Shown: one piece after another, positions 23,128-37,376 of the stretch
Numbering within the stretch: the first letter of the stretch is position 1
Layout: every line of letters begins with the position of its first letter
From: Cristatella mucedo
Lineage: Eukaryota > Bryozoa > Phylactolaemata > Cristatellidae
Direction: 5' to 3'
Length of the DNA stretch: 60,000 nt
Assembly (NCBI GenBank): GCA_009760855.2
Contig: WPIO01000005.1
Coordinates: 3,806,501-3,866,500, forward strand
The notes under the pieces: generated by a model
Database searches by the model: none
What the model was told of the DNA's origin: nothing
The model's input: the letters and a program-made list of their open reading frames with translations, nothing else
Translations under genes and position numbers: made by a program

Positions 23128-23580
23128 ACTAATGTAACAGTACATTGAAGAACTTAAAAAACACGCCTATTTAGGACAGTATTTAGTGGCTCCCTGCGAT
23201 TCGTCCGCGTGCTAGTAATTCATTTATTTAAATATAATTCATGTATATAGCGCCCCGAGAGAACTTAATCTCTATTCAGGCGCTTCACGTATGCCTCGGG
23301 GCTCGAGCCTATGACCGCGGTCAGACCTTGGTCGGGGCGAACACCTTAACCGCTTGACCAAACCTAATGCGTGCTGACAGTGCATGCTGCGACTAACCAC
23401 ATTTGCATGCTGACCCTGCGCATGTCACCCCTAACCATGTTATTCATGCTGTTTATCAAGCACGATATTACTCACCATTCAATCGCGCTTCCCTTTGCAG
23501 CAAATGTGAAGTGCCTAGAAAGAGATTTGAGTTCTCTGAGGGCGCTTTATCAAGTGCATAACTATTATTATTATTAATTA
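23128..23580 (+). mobile_element. LINE-A 3' UTR split by SINE-1
   Basis: LINE-A 3' UTR on the plus strand at 23128-23220 (CACGCCTATTTAGGACAG, TAGTGGCTCCCTGCGATTCG) continues at about 23369 (GCGTGCTGACAGTGCATGCT, ACCCCTAACCATGTTATTCA) to the hairpin tail and (ATT)n at 23580. A minus-strand SINE-1 copy (23229-23365) is inserted between. Confidence 0.75.
23229..23365 (-). mobile_element. SINE-1 copy (tRNA-derived, LINE-A-like tail)
   Basis: Read on the minus strand: a tRNA-like head with box A region TGGTCAAGCGGTTAAGG, box B region GGCTCGAGCCCC, then a tail with AAGCGCCTGAATAGAGATTA and AGTTCTCTCGGGGCGC that folds like the LINE-A 3' hairpin. It is inserted in a LINE-A 3' UTR; GCGTGCT occurs at both edges and may be the target duplication. 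Confidence 0.75.
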
Positions 23581-23584
23581 GAAA

Positions 23585-24580
23585 AAATTGACCAGAAATT
23601 GATTATGAGAAGATTAAATTTTTATTGAATATTAGTGTACTCTGTCGTTATAATGTACTCTCAAAATTTCACGAATTGCGCCGCATGTGCTCATACAAAT
23701 CGGCTGTAAATACGCTGAAAACGACTGCAATCCATCACAGTTCACCGAAGCCCGCTTTCAACCACCACAAATCAAGCAGAAATTGGCTACGTGAAGCTCC
23801 AACTTGGATTACATATTAACACGATTTTTGGTCTATTTTCGCTCAATTAAAGCGGATACCGGCGGATGCGGTAATTTTCTGCACCCCAATATACAACGTT
23901 CGCCGTCTGTACCAGTGAACCCCAGGTAGGATCGGGCGGCTTCGCGTCACCGAGCGACCGCAATGGTCACAGCGAAGAGCGCATGCACACTCTTGCACAC
24001 ATGCATGCACACATGCATGCTCATGCACTGCGACGCAGCGCTTTTTAGTGGCACTTGCTGCACTGTTGTTCCGGCTGCCGCTTATTTGTAATGCCGCAGG
24101 CGCTGGATTCATGCATTCTCGTTGGCGAGCATTCCAAATAATCAGCAGCACTGGCCTGTGCAGGTCGATTTCCAAATTCTTTAGAAACTCCTTTTCCCTG
24201 CTAGTCCATGTGCCGCTGGTACGGACAGCAACATCGCGCTCGCCGGCGGCTCGAACCTTAGGGCGTCCACAGCTACGGTTTGGACAGTTGACGGCGCGAC
24301 GTTGATGAGGCCCTCCCAGAACTTTCATGCGGTAATCTGAACCTAAACTCACACAGGCTGGCCAATAGCAAGGGACCACAGGCTCGCGGCTCCTCCTCCT
24401 CCTCCTCCTCGCTGCGGCGGCTCGATGGGAGCTGGCATCTCGGATGGCCCGCACACGCCCTGCCCTGCCCCTCTTCAGCAGTAGAACTGTTTCTCAGAGG
24501 AGACCCTGAGAGCGTGTGGCTGGATTAGAACGCACCTGCTCTTCTGATAAGTGATGCTGTTGTGCGACCATCACCACGTG
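23585..24580. other. Intergenic, GC-rich, no gene called
   Basis: GC-rich segment with a (CTC)n run at 24388-24412 and a CATGCA repeat near 24000. The 203-codon minus-strand frame (23843-24454) is Arg/Ala/Cys-rich, as expected from composition. Confidence 0.35.
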
Positions 24581-24584
24581 CCCG

Positions 24585-25245
24585 AAATTTAGATGTTTTC
24601 GACAGCTGGCTAAAATTTAAAAGCATTCCGAAGACTGCTTCTACAGCTAGCCATCGCGTCCGATCCCTCTCTAAGATTAGGAGCTGCCTTGTGAGAGTGG
24701 CTTGCAACAAATTTAACTAGCTCCTTGGTTCTGCCTTGGCTTGATTATTGTAATTCCCTTTTAGCTGGGCTACCAAAAAAAGAAACTAGACCGCTACAAA
24801 TGGCTACGAATATGGCTGCAAGGCAAGTTTTCAAGTTCCAGAGGTTTGACCTCGCGTCTCCTTTACTAAATGAGCTAGGTATGGACAATAAATTAGCTGT
24901 TCCATTCCTCCGCTTAAGGACTGTTGGCTAAAGAAGCTTTAACTCTCCAGGTCCTAGTGTGTGGAAACCACTTCCACAATTCTTATGCAACGACAACTAC
25001 TCTCCGGCTGCTGACTGTGGCTCCTCATCCTTTTCAGCGGTCCAGAGCTGCTACTTCCATTCCACTCACTACCTCAACTGCTCTCCAGAATCTGCCATGC
25101 TTCCCAATCTGTTGGCTACCGAATGCGTACCGAAAGCCGCTTAGGCTGTGAGTGCGCTATACAAAACTCTCCTGCGTAACAACCACATAGTCTTTATGGC
25201 TTTGTGGAGCTACAGACGGAGATACATTACATTAGTATGCATCGC
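24585..25245 (+). mobile_element. LINE-B copy, C-terminal RT and 3' end
   Basis: Plus-strand decayed copy: LDYCNSLLAGLPKKETRPLQ, NMAARQVFKFQRFD and LLNELGMDNKLAVPFL, then the LINE-B 3' end (ACCGAAAGCCGCTTAGGCTG, GCGCTATACAAAACTCTCC). Frameshifted. Confidence 0.75.
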
Positions 25246-25293
25246 TGTTGGTGACTTTAGATTGCTCCCGCTCAAAGTTATAAGTAACTTCAC

Positions 25294-25395
25294 TGGTGTG
25301 AGACTCCTGGCTCTGAGCCTGTCCAATAGCCGTTTCTCCTCTTGACTGATATCAGCCAAACGGTTCATAATTTTAGACAGATCCCGGCTCAAGTC
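25294..25395 (-). CDS. Possible coiled-coil exon of an unidentified gene
   Basis: On the minus strand, a T-rich tract and CCCCCTGCAG|GAC form a good acceptor, followed by 34 codons and the donor ACCA|GTGAAG, phase 0 at both ends. The peptide (DLSRDLSKIMNRLADISQ, then EEKRLLDRLR) is strongly amphipathic and charged, like a coiled coil, and is unlike the repeat-derived frames around it. No partner exon could be assigned. The GC-rich region at 26.3-28.8 kb would lie upstream on this strand. The protein family is not recognised. Confidence 0.35.
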
Positions 25396-25710
25396 CTGCA
25401 GGGGGCAATAAAAATAAAAATTGCTCGCTGCGAGATAACAGTTATGGATAACGGTCGACTGATTCAACAGTGCCATTTTTGCAGGGGCATAATTTCAATA
25501 TTCCCCTGCTCTGTGGCATCGACACTAGCACTGAGCGGTCGTAGAAATCTGGAAGTCTAATAGCAGACGCCGCTTAGCGGGGGCGGGACTCTATGAGCTT
25601 CACCGGGGCTTTGGAGCGCAGGCGGCAGTCGGGGGCGGCGGCAGTAGGGGGCGGCGGCAGCGGAGGCGGCGTAATTGAGCTGCAGGAGAGGCGGCATCGG
25701 CGGCTACGGA

Positions 25711-26335
25711 GGTGGGTAGGTAGGTGGGTAGGTAGGTGGGTAGGTAGGTGGGTAGGTAGGTGGGTAGGTAGGTGGGTAGGTAGGTGGGTAGGTGGGTAGG
25801 TAGGTGGGTAGGTAGGTGGGTAGGTAGGTGGGTAGGTAGGTGGGTAGGTAGGTGGGTAGGTAGGTGGGTAGGTAGGTGGGTAGGTAGGGGGGGAGGGAGG
25901 GGGGGAGGGGGGGGGGTAGGAGGGTAGGGTGGGTAGGTAGGTGGGTAGGTAGGTAGGTGGGTAGGTAGGTGGGTAGGTAGGTGGGTAGGTAGGTGGGTAG
26001 GTAGGTGGGTAGGTAGGTGGGTAGGTAGGTGGGTAGGTAGGTGGGTAGGTAGGTGGGTAGGTAGGTGGGTAGGTAGGTGGGTAGGTAGGTGGGTAGGTAG
26101 GTGGGTAGGTAGGTGGGTAGGTAGGGGGGTAGTAGGTGGGGGTAGGTGGGTAGGTAGGTGGGTAGGTAGGTGGGTAGGTAGGTGGGTAGGTAGGTGGGTA
26201 GGTAGGTGGGTAGTAGGTGGGTAGTAGGTGGGTAGTAGGTGGGTAGTAGGTGGGTAGGGTGGGTAGTAGGTGGGTGGGTAGTAGGTGGGTGGGTAGTAGG
26301 TGGGTGGGTAGTAGGTGGGTGGGTGGGTGGGTAGG
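25711..26335 (+). repeat. G-rich 12-bp minisatellite (GGTGGGTAGGTA)n
   Basis: About 50 units of GGTGGGTAGGTA with a G-homopolymer-rich break at 25887-25935 and shorter GTGGGTA variants towards 26220-26335. The plus strand has regularly spaced G runs (G-quadruplex potential) and the minus strand is C-rich. It is not the TTAGGG telomere unit. Open frames across it are artefacts. Confidence 0.95.
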
Positions 26336-28800
26336 GGGAGAGCAACAGGCTGGTGCGATAGCGGCAGCGTAGGGTGGCGCGACAGTCGCGGTTACAGCGG
26401 GACCAGGCAGCGGTTCCCTCCCCCCCCCACCCCGGCAGCGGTTTCCCGAGGAATGTGTGAGTGCGAGTACGTGCACGACGTTACCGATGCCAAAAATAGG
26501 TGCAAAGCCGCAACGCCTCGCAGAACTCGTTCGTGCGAGCAGTACAGGTGCACCGGCGCTCGGTTCGCCATGCGAACCGGTCGCGAGCTCCTCCCTGTGT
26601 TGACGAGACCGAGCCCTCTGCCAAACGTGGCTCCCTGGCAAAAGACACTAAGTATAGACAAATACGTTGCAAATACCTCCAACTTAGGGTATGCAATGGT
26701 TCCCATACCCTTTGCATCTGTGCTCCCGATCACGAAAATAGCGGTCGCGCGTGTCTATGGTGACACAGCCACGACGCATCGCGCCTTAGTCACGATGCAT
26801 CACCCTTCTCGCGCACGAAGCACCACCAGTAGGTATACAGCTAGCTTAGTACTGGTTGCGGACGCACTCACTTTGGAAACACACGGTAGGCGCTTTTATA
26901 GTGCTCGGCCTCCCATTTCATTGCACTTCCGGCGCACTTCTGGGTGCTTAACGCAGTGCTTCTTTTCTTCGTGGTATCGCGGTGCACAAACCCATACAAG
27001 GTGGTATCGGAGCGTTATGCTCGCGAATACTATCACTGGCTCCGCAGCAAGAAGAGTATCCGCTTAAAGATTGCGTCATTCACTTGTAGGTCTCCTCTCT
27101 TGCTCCGGTGACCTGTCGTACTTACTTTCTAATCGGCTTTGCTTTTTACCACCCGCTCCTCTGAATAGGTTGGCGTGGCTGTGCCTCTGAAAAGCCTCAA
27201 ACCTTTTTAAGACTGAGCCCTCAGCTCTCCTGCTCTCAAGTGGCTCCATTTTTTTTTTATTTAACGCCGATTGCATTCGAGATTTACTCTGCTACAGCTA
27301 TTCGTGTCCAGCATAGCATGTGCCCCATCTATATAAGTTGTCCTCCGATCTTACTCGTACAAAAAATTGTGCATGTATCGCTGACTAATCTGATTTTTTT
27401 TCTAGCAAATTTAAAGCACCCCGTTATAAGTATGCCTACTGCAGCGAAGGAATCCACCGTAAAACGTGCGCCACTCACTTGCTCCCCGTGAACTTGTTTA
27501 CTAAGCAAAGAATACTTGACTATTGAGGATGCTACATCGTCTGAAAATCCGTCTGGGCGGCAAGCGGTGCCATCAATCTTACACTTTGCTACTTGCCCAT
27601 ATCCCTAGGAGCGAAGCTTGGGCCGGCGAAGCGGCAGCAGAAGGAGGTGCCTTCGTTTCAGTCGCTGCTGCTGCTGCTGCTGCTACTGCAGTCGAACGCG
27701 AGTAGAAGAGATGGCTCTCCGGCTCTCCGCTACCGCAGCTCGAGCGACGCCCGTGCTGTCGTGCTACCGACTAGAGCGATCCAGACTTGGCAACCGGCAG
27801 CTCCCGATCGGCGCTTGTCGCGCAAGATCGGCAGTCGCTCATTGTAGGATAGAATTACTCACCTTCGTGGCCGACCGTCATAGCGACGACGCACATGGCG
27901 AGCGACCAAGTAGCCGTCAGCTCCATAGCAGTCAATACCGGACAGCGATGGCCGCTGCGAGGCCGGTTGGTGGCGTCGAGCTCCTGCGCAGTACTACTGC
28001 GGCAGCACCTCTGCGAGCCCCCCCCCCCCCCCCAGACCTTACCACCAGCTATGCTGCTGATCGCGCCCACTTAGTCTCCCCGCACCGCCCGTGCGACCAG
28101 CAGTCCCGGCGGTTCATATCTTGCGGCTCGGGGAAAGCACATTGTTGACAGATCCTGCAAGGTATGTTGGTAAATCGGTCAGCTAGGTGCTCCTGCACCG
28201 CCCCAGCCACCAGCTGCACACCGCGACCACGCCTGCGTATTAGTCGCCAGTGATACAGCTCGTTAGCCGGATTTCGGGACGCGTCATCGCCCGAGAGTCA
28301 AGCCCCCCCCCCTGGCGCTCGGTGACGCGGGCCGCTCGTCGGCGCACTCTTTAGCCTCTGCGGCGAGCGAGCCGGTGCGCTAGGCCATTCGACTAGGTCG
28401 TCTGCTGGCCAGCCTCGCTGCTGGCCGCGACACCGGATGCGCCGCCGCTGCCGCTGCTCAGGCGATTTATCTTCCAGGCTGCGCGTCGGCGGCCGCCAAT
28501 GCCCATTCCCATTGCCCCGCCCTGACACATTTCGCTGGCGCAGCGGACTTGTCGAAACTTGTCGCAGCGAGACCGCCGCTACGGTCGACTCGGAAGCGAG
28601 TGCGTAGAACGAGATGCAGGCGGCACGTTTCGAGAAGACCCGCGCGCCGCCGCTCCAGCAGCGAAAGTCGTTGCAAACACGCCGCCGAATAAACCGCAGC
28701 CGTGTAGAACCTTCTCGCCGGGCACGTCGCCGCGTTGGTATTAGTCGTCTATGCTCACTGTCCGTACCTATTGCTAGCATGGACGTTGTTACCTAGTGAG
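26336..28800. other. GC/CpG-rich region, no gene called
   Basis: Extended CpG-rich stretch with (CTG)n at 27664-27686 and poly-C runs (26420, 28020, 28303). Overlapping long frames on both strands look composition-driven. It may include a promoter or 5' exon for a gene such as the one suggested by the minus-strand exon 25294-25395, but this is not shown. Confidence 0.35.
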
Positions 28801-28962
28801 CCGTGGTGGCGCACTGGGTAACAGGCGATTGCATTTCCCGACCTCAGTCCCGAAGTCGTGGACTCGAATCCTGCAGTGGGCGATTCTGTATTGCCACTGC
28901 AAGCGGCGGTGATAGCCGTAAAGGCTCTTCTGTCACTATACAAAATAGACTGTTAAATCAGC
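28801..28962 (+). mobile_element. SINE-2 copy (tRNA-derived)
   Basis: Plus strand: CCGTGGTGGCGCACTGGGTA (A box), GTGGACTCGAATCCTGCAG (B box), then GCCACTGCAAGCGGCGGTGA, GTAAAGGCTCTTCTGT and the end GACTGTTAAATCAGC. The tail differs from SINE-1 and has no LINE-A hairpin. Confidence 0.75.
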
Positions 28963-28979
28963 TAGTATCTTTTTTATTA

Positions 28980-29515
28980 TTGTACCTGCTGTCGCTCACT
29001 TTTAGGTCCCTTCACTCTTTGGCTCCCGCCTACCTATCAGATCTCCTGTCCCACTACCAGGCACAGCATAGTACCGCTAGCTTTTCAGAATCTAATTGTT
29101 TACGTATACCTCGGACGAATCTCAAATCCTTTGAAGACCGCACCTCTAGTTTGAATGCTCCCAAAGCCTGGAACTCACTCCCAACTTGCCTCACGACATT
29201 CCCTGACTTGACCACATTTAAAAAGAGAAACTTAACAACACACCTATTTAGGACAGCATTTAGTGGGTCCCTGTGATTCGTCCTTCATATGCTTATGCGT
29301 GCTGACACTGTGCCTGCTGCCACTAACCATGTTTGCATGCTGGCCCTATGCACGTCACCTCTAACCATGTTATGCTTGTTGTTCATTGAGCATGCTAATT
29401 CTAACCATGCGATCATGCTCCCTTTACAGCAAATGTAAAATGCCTAGTAAGAGATTGAGTTCTCTGAGGGTGATATAACAAATGTATTATTGTTATCCTT
29501 ATTATTATTATTATG
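28980..29515 (+). mobile_element. LINE-A copy, C-terminal part and tail
   Basis: Plus strand: LSLTFRSLHSLAPAYLSDLL, then NLKSFEDRTSSLNAPKAWNS, the 3' UTR, hairpin tail and (ATT)n. It is 5'-truncated directly next to a SINE-2 copy (28801-28962). Confidence 0.8.
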
Positions 29516-29519
29516 CTAC

Positions 29520-30495
29520 CGGTCACCACTAGCCACTCAGGATAGCAGCCGATACGATTGTTCATTGGTTCCCTACTTCCGTCGGTCTTCCTGCTGTCTA
29601 GACGGAAAATTATACATGTATCGTCTTAATGCCTCTACTTTCGCTATTGAGGGCCATCTAAAAGCAGGATAGAGAAGCAAGATAGACAAGAAAGAATCAC
29701 CGCTAGGTCGACATGACCTCCCCACAGTCTTCACTTGCTCGGGCGGCAGATTGGCGGGGACCAAACTGACGATTAACACGCAAAAAGAGAGAGGGAGCAT
29801 GAGAAATGAAGACATATTTTCAAGCACATACGCATTGATGGAGAGAGACTGTATATCTGTATAAATCAGGAGGCAGAGACAGACATTGCAAACCTCAGAA
29901 TGCGGTCTGCGTAGTGGTCTGCAAAGTCTATTTCTCCGCGGGAGTTTGAGAAGCGCAGGAGACGCGTGGCAACACGTCCGATTTAACTGTGAATAAAGAA
30001 ACTCCTGAGTCGCCGTGGATCATTCCATCTTCGAGGGCATGCGTTGACATCAAAGACTGACTGTGCCGCAAGTCTGACAGAAGCCCACGGGCATGAAAAT
30101 TGGAAACTTAATCAAAACCAAGGCTGTGAACCATTTTGTTTTCAAAAGATTTAGTAAAACAAAAAGTGTTCTCTTTTCAAGAGAACAAGTCTCGCAGCAC
30201 TTGATTGAACTTCGAGCAGAATGTATATCTTGTTGACCAAAAATAAGGCCCACAGTTACGCTTTTGTTCAATATTGAAGTACTCATTCACAGCTCGGCCG
30301 ACTTATAGCATCTTTTGGCCATATTTATGAAGTGAATCGTGCGGCTCAAGGCCCTGGACTGGCGATTACGGAGTCTGCTTTAAGGATGCAAGCTTCTCTA
30401 GGCCAACTACCTCAGAGGAACGACCAATTTAGAGTCAGATAAATCTGCAATAGTTCTATGCAATATGCATCCCTATGCATTTTCCAATGCTAGAA
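29520..30495. other. Intergenic, no feature recognised
   Basis: No repeat family, exon or RNA gene was recognised. A 78-codon minus-strand frame (30050-30286) shows no domain. Confidence 0.4.
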
Positions 30496-30499
30496 AGAG

Positions 30500-31352
30500 T
30501 GTTTCTGCATGATGGAATCGAGAATGAATCTAGGTGTCATATTCCAAAGCGACCTCTCGTTAGACGACCACATCAGCTCCACAGTCAAATCTTTCTACTT
30601 TCAGCTAAATAGCATTGCTAAAATTCGGGCTTGTTTAGATAAGGATACCACGTCCAAGTTGGTCCATGCATTCGTGACATCCCGTCTCGACTTCTGCAGC
30701 TCACTGCTTGCTGGCCTACCGGCATGTGCGATCAGGCGATTGCAGCTGGTGCAAAACTTCGCAGCTAGGCTTGTCTGTCGTGAGCTTCGCAGTTGCCACA
30801 TCACACCACTTCTCGCCGACCTGCACTGGCTACCAGTCATCGCTCACTTTTAGGTCACTTCATTCTTTGGCTCCAGCCTATCTCTCAGATCTACTCCCCC
30901 ACCAGGCCAAGCATCGTACCACCCGCTTTTCGGAATCCAACAGTCTACCAATAGCCCGTACAAACCTCAAATCCTTTGGAGACCATGAATTTAGTTCGTA
31001 TGCTCCCAAAGCCTGGAACTCCCTCCCGACTTGCGTCAGGACATCCCCTGACTTGACCACATTTAAAATAAATTGAAGAACACACCTATTTAGGACAGCA
31101 TTTAGTGGGTCCTTGTGATTCGTCCTTGATGTGCTTATGCGTGCTGACACTGTGCATGCTGCCACTAACCACATTTGCATGCTGACCCTGTGCATGTCAC
31201 CCCTAACCATGCGATTCATTTTGTTTGTTTGTCAAGCATGATTTTACTCACCATTCAATTGCATTTCCCTTTGCAGCAAATATAAAGCGCCTAGAGAGAG
31301 ATTGAGTTCTCTGAGGGCGCTTTATCAAGTGCATTATTATTATTATTATTAT
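30500..31352 (+). mobile_element. LINE-A copy, RT thumb to tail
   Basis: Plus strand: NLGVIFQSDLSLDDHISSTV, SRLDFCSSLLAGLPACAIRR, then after a frameshift LAPAYLSDLLPHQAKHRTTR and APKAWNSLPTCV, 3' UTR, intact-looking hairpin and (ATT)n. A 5'-truncated, non-autonomous copy. Confidence 0.85.
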
Positions 31353-31354
31353 CA

Positions 31355-33775
<2,421 letters not shown>

Positions 33776-34420
33776 TGCACGCGAACGAGCAGAGCCAGGT
33801 GGCCCCGTTGGTCCTCTCTCCTTTTTGGTGTTTTGAAAAACGCATTTGTTGGACGACATTCGATACTACGTTTTAGCTGCGAGAAGTGCTCAAATTGCTG
33901 CCGCTAGTTGAGTACAGCGAGCCGACGTGCCTCCTCAGCGACGACTTTACTGTCAGGCCCGATCTCCACTCGATATACTCTGCTCAATGTAAACCCAATC
34001 TCACTCGGCTCGCCTCGGGTCAGTGCACCCAAAGCGCTCATCGGTGCTTGCAGTGGATGCCTGCAGACATGACGAAATTTTTCTCCGTCACCTACCTGCT
34101 ACCCAAGCTGTAGGCGGACAGACGAGCTCTCTGGCTAACGGCCGTTACAAGATCTGTCACAGAGAGGTCTCAAATCGCGGTCGAGACTGCGTCCGAAGTG
34201 AATGCCGAGCGTGCACAGTAAAGGTTCACAGCTAGAGAGCAGCGTTAGCCGCTTACTCCAAGAAAAGCAGCGTTGGCGAGGCAAAGAGGCCCTCGGGGGG
34301 GGGGCGGGGTGGGAGCGAGGGCCGAGCCTCGAAGGCCTCTCCGCGCGTGCACCTTTAAGCTCCTCTGGGGGGGGGAGACTCCTCGAAATCACTCCGAGGG
34401 CGCCTCCAAAAAAAAGGGTG

Positions 34421-34583
34421 ATTGCTGATTCAACGGCCTCATTTTTTTGTGGCGGCAGATGAGCCTTAACGGCTGTCACCGCCGCTTGCATTGGGCAATA
34501 AGAAATTGCCCACTGCAGGACTCGAACCCGCGACGTGATTTCTTGAAGAGCGAGCACCTTACCCCTCAGCTAAGACCCGGGGC
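34421..34583 (-). mobile_element. SINE-2 copy
   Basis: Minus strand: a GAGGGGTAAGGTGCTCGC head and GGGTTCGAGTCCTGCAGTGG box B, then GCAAGCGGCGGTGACAGCCG and the tail GGCCGTTGAATCAGC. It looks like a tRNA but lacks an acceptor stem. Confidence 0.7.
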
Positions 34584-34589
34584 ATAAAT

Positions 34590-36030
34590 CACTGCAGCCG
34601 CTCTATAAGCCGGTAGAGTTTCCCTGAAAGTCCGGCTGTCACTCGAGAGGAGCTTTCGGGCATTTCAGAGGGATGCCACAGACTAGACAGATGCTGCAGC
34701 TCGTTTGGCCGTCTCGGGCTACAGCAACCGAAAACGACATGCTGATTTAACCTCAACACGCTTACGCGACTTGATGCGGTTAGTTATCATTGGTCTTTCC
34801 AGTTTAACAGCGATCAGAATTTCATTGTAAAAGGTCAATGTTAGCCAGGGAGGTATGGTGCTCGGTGTCCTTCATGACCGAGCTTACCTTAAAAGAAACG
34901 TCGGCCTTTTCTGTAAGATTTGATTCGATGCGACATTGAGCGCCGCCCAAAAGGGCTCTTCTACCCGCTGTAAAAGTGATTATGCCCCACTTTTGGAAAG
35001 CTTAAATGTCCTCACCGCAGTAGCTCCCAACGAAAGTCTCTCTAGACGCCGTCCAAAGTCTCTCTAGACGCCGTCTAAAAGAGACCAATGGCCCCATTCG
35101 GAGAGCCCAAGGCTCCCCTGCCAAGCAAAATTATTTAGCCCCTACTAAAGAATGGTAGAGCTTCTCTAGAAAGACGTTAAAGCTGCATGCCCGCTATTGG
35201 TGCCAGCCACCCGCTATGCTAGGCAATCTAAACTGGAGCTTTGAGTAGCCAATTTCATGTGGACTGCGCTTTATTAGAGTTGATTGCAGTATAGGCTCTC
35301 GCCATTCTAGTCGATTACGTAGCAATAGTATGGGATCACCGATGTACGTTGGATAAAAGCGCTTTTTTGCCTATAACTAACACGCTGCTATTTAATATGC
35401 AATAAGGCAAGCGCTTCGCGAAATTTATTTCTGGTAGATCAGTGGTGGATTCGAGTGGATTGCAGTATTGACTCGTGCAATTGCAGTTGACTGCATTGCA
35501 TTGCAGGAGAATGCGATTATCATAAAATCTTATGAGTATGCTGTAAAGAGAGTGTACTGCAGTGTAAACTCAAAAATAAAGCTTCTCGCGTGGGACTTCT
35601 TACCACTTCACACGGCGAATTACGGAATATTGCGGATGATTGCAGTGGATTGCACGTAAACTTGCGCGCTATGACACAAAGTGATGCAATTACACTTTAA
35701 TGTAACATGCAATCAAATTGGGAGCTTCTAGCTGCCGATTTCCAATTAGTTACACTTGCTTGAGTGGATTGCGCTAGTTTTCAGCGTCTTTGCAGCCCGT
35801 TCGCACAAGAACGCGAGAACGTAGCGCAGCAGTTTGAGGATAGATGAGAATGCTGGTTTTAAAAGCATAAGCAATTGAAATTCGAGCTGCATGAAACCGA
35901 TTTCCGAGCCATTTTTATTCGATTGGAGTGGAATGCTGGAATTTGTGGAGCTGGAATTTGTTGAACCCTTATCAGGCTTAAGTCCAGAAACTCCAAAAAT
36001 AAGAGTTGATACTATTGGAAGTTGTGTAAC
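34590..36030. other. Intergenic, no gene
   Basis: Contains the two-copy 21-bp repeat at 35033 and many GATTGCAGT-like words near 35.4-35.7 kb. Nothing coding is recognised. Confidence 0.4.
35033..35077. repeat. Two-copy tandem repeat
   Basis: The 21-bp unit AAAGTCTCTCTAGACGCCGT plus C is present twice in direct succession in otherwise unremarkable sequence. Confidence 0.8.
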
Positions 36031-36034
36031 AAAA

Positions 36035-36948
36035 ATAATAATAATAATGCACTTGATAAAGCGCCCTCAGAGAACTCAATCTCTCTCTAGGCGCTTTACA
36101 TTTGCTGCAAAGGAAAATGCAATTGAGTGGTGAGCAATATCATGCTTGATAAACAAACAACATGAATAACATGGTTAGGGGTGACATGCACAGGGTCAGC
36201 ATGCATATGTGGTTAGTGGCAGCATGCACAGTGTCAGCACGCATAAGCACATCAAGGACGAATCACAAGGACCCACAAAATGCTGTCCTAAATAGGTGTG
36301 TTTTTAAGTTCCTTTTAAATGTGATCAAGTCAGGGGATGTCCTGACGCAAGTCGGGAGGGAGTTCCAGGCTTTGGGAGCATACGAACTAAATTCATGGTC
36401 TCCAAAGGATTTGAGGTTTGTACGAGGTATTTGTAGACTGTTGCATTCCGAAAAGCGGGTGGTATGATGCTTGGCCTGGTGGGGGAGTAGATCTGAGAGA
36501 TAGGCTGGGGCCAAAGAATGAAGTGACCTAAAAGTGAGCGACAAGACCTTGAAGTCAATCCGTAGCTTGACTGATAGCCAGTGCAGGTCGGCGAGAAGTG
36601 GTGTTATATGGCAGCTGCGATTCTCACAATAGACAAGCCTAGCTGCGAAGTTTTGCACCAGCTGCAATCGCCTGATCGCACATGCCGGTAGGCCAGCAAG
36701 CAGTGAGTTGCAGAAGTCGAGACGGGATGTCACGAATGCATGGACCAACTTAAACGTGGTATCCTTATCTAAACAAGCCCGAATTTTAGCAATGCTATTT
36801 AGCTGAAAGTTTGACTGTGGAGCTGATGTGGTCGTCTAACGAGAGGTCACTTTGGAACATGACACCTAGATTTCGAGCTGATTTCAAGCTATTCAACAGG
36901 AGATATGCTGGCAGAGCCAATTTTGAGCGTCAGCCTTTCCAATCCTTT
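36035..36948 (-). mobile_element. LINE-A copy, RT thumb to tail
   Basis: Minus strand: (ATT)n and hairpin tail at 36035-36110, 3' UTR, then a 161-codon frame (36263-36748) with SRLDFCNSLLAGLPACAIRR, LLADLHWLSV, LAPAYLSDLL and APKAWNSLPTCV. Its 5'-truncated end abuts the AT-rich Maverick-like block. Confidence 0.85.
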
Positions 36949-37193
36949 TGTAAAAGATGACATTTCTCTACGATGATATTTCTAATAAGATAACATATAT
37001 AAGATGATTTTGTATAAGATGATATTCCAACCCTATTTTTCTATCATTTTGTATAAGATGATATTTCTCCGGGAGCATCGAGAAGACTATCAACTCTTGT
37101 TCTAACAAGTGCATCTAGATCAGTAGTTACTTTATAAACTCTAGTATTAATAACTGTTTCGCTTCTGCTTCGCACTCAGAAATATAGAATATT

Positions 37194-37376
37194 TTAACAT
37201 ACTGACCAGTGAAGATTAAGAAGAAGATCTAAGTCGAGTCTCTGTGCATCGTATGCAGTCCTTCTAGACTTAAAAACACACTCTACGTAAGATTTAAGCA
37301 GAGTAGCCGAAGAAGCTTGATTAGGATCAGAAATATCTGTACTTGCTGTTGTAGTTGCCACTTTCATTGATGTCAT
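37194..37376 (-). CDS. Short ORF in the AT-rich block, unidentified
   Basis: 60 codons from a Met (MTSMKVATTTASTDISDPNQ onward) with protein-like composition in a strongly AT-rich setting, on the same strand as the DNA polymerase B relic. It could be a further remnant of the same element. No domain is recognised. Confidence 0.25.
   Translation of the reverse strand: MTSMKVATTTASTDISDPNQASSATLLKSYVECVFKSRRTAYDAQRLDLDLLLNLHWSVC

Noticed and set aside
23990-24030. CRISPR-like short repeats (CATGCA/CACACATGCATG)
   Set aside because: Low-complexity direct repeats without spacers in a eukaryotic context.
25574-26641. 355-codon Pro/Thr/Tyr-rich frame, with similar frames in other phases
   Set aside because: Translation of the 12-bp minisatellite; all frames are open because the unit contains no stop on that strand.
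26315-28780. Several 60-250 codon frames on both strands
   Set aside because: GC-rich composition leaves all frames open; none shows a domain, splice pattern or conserved motif.
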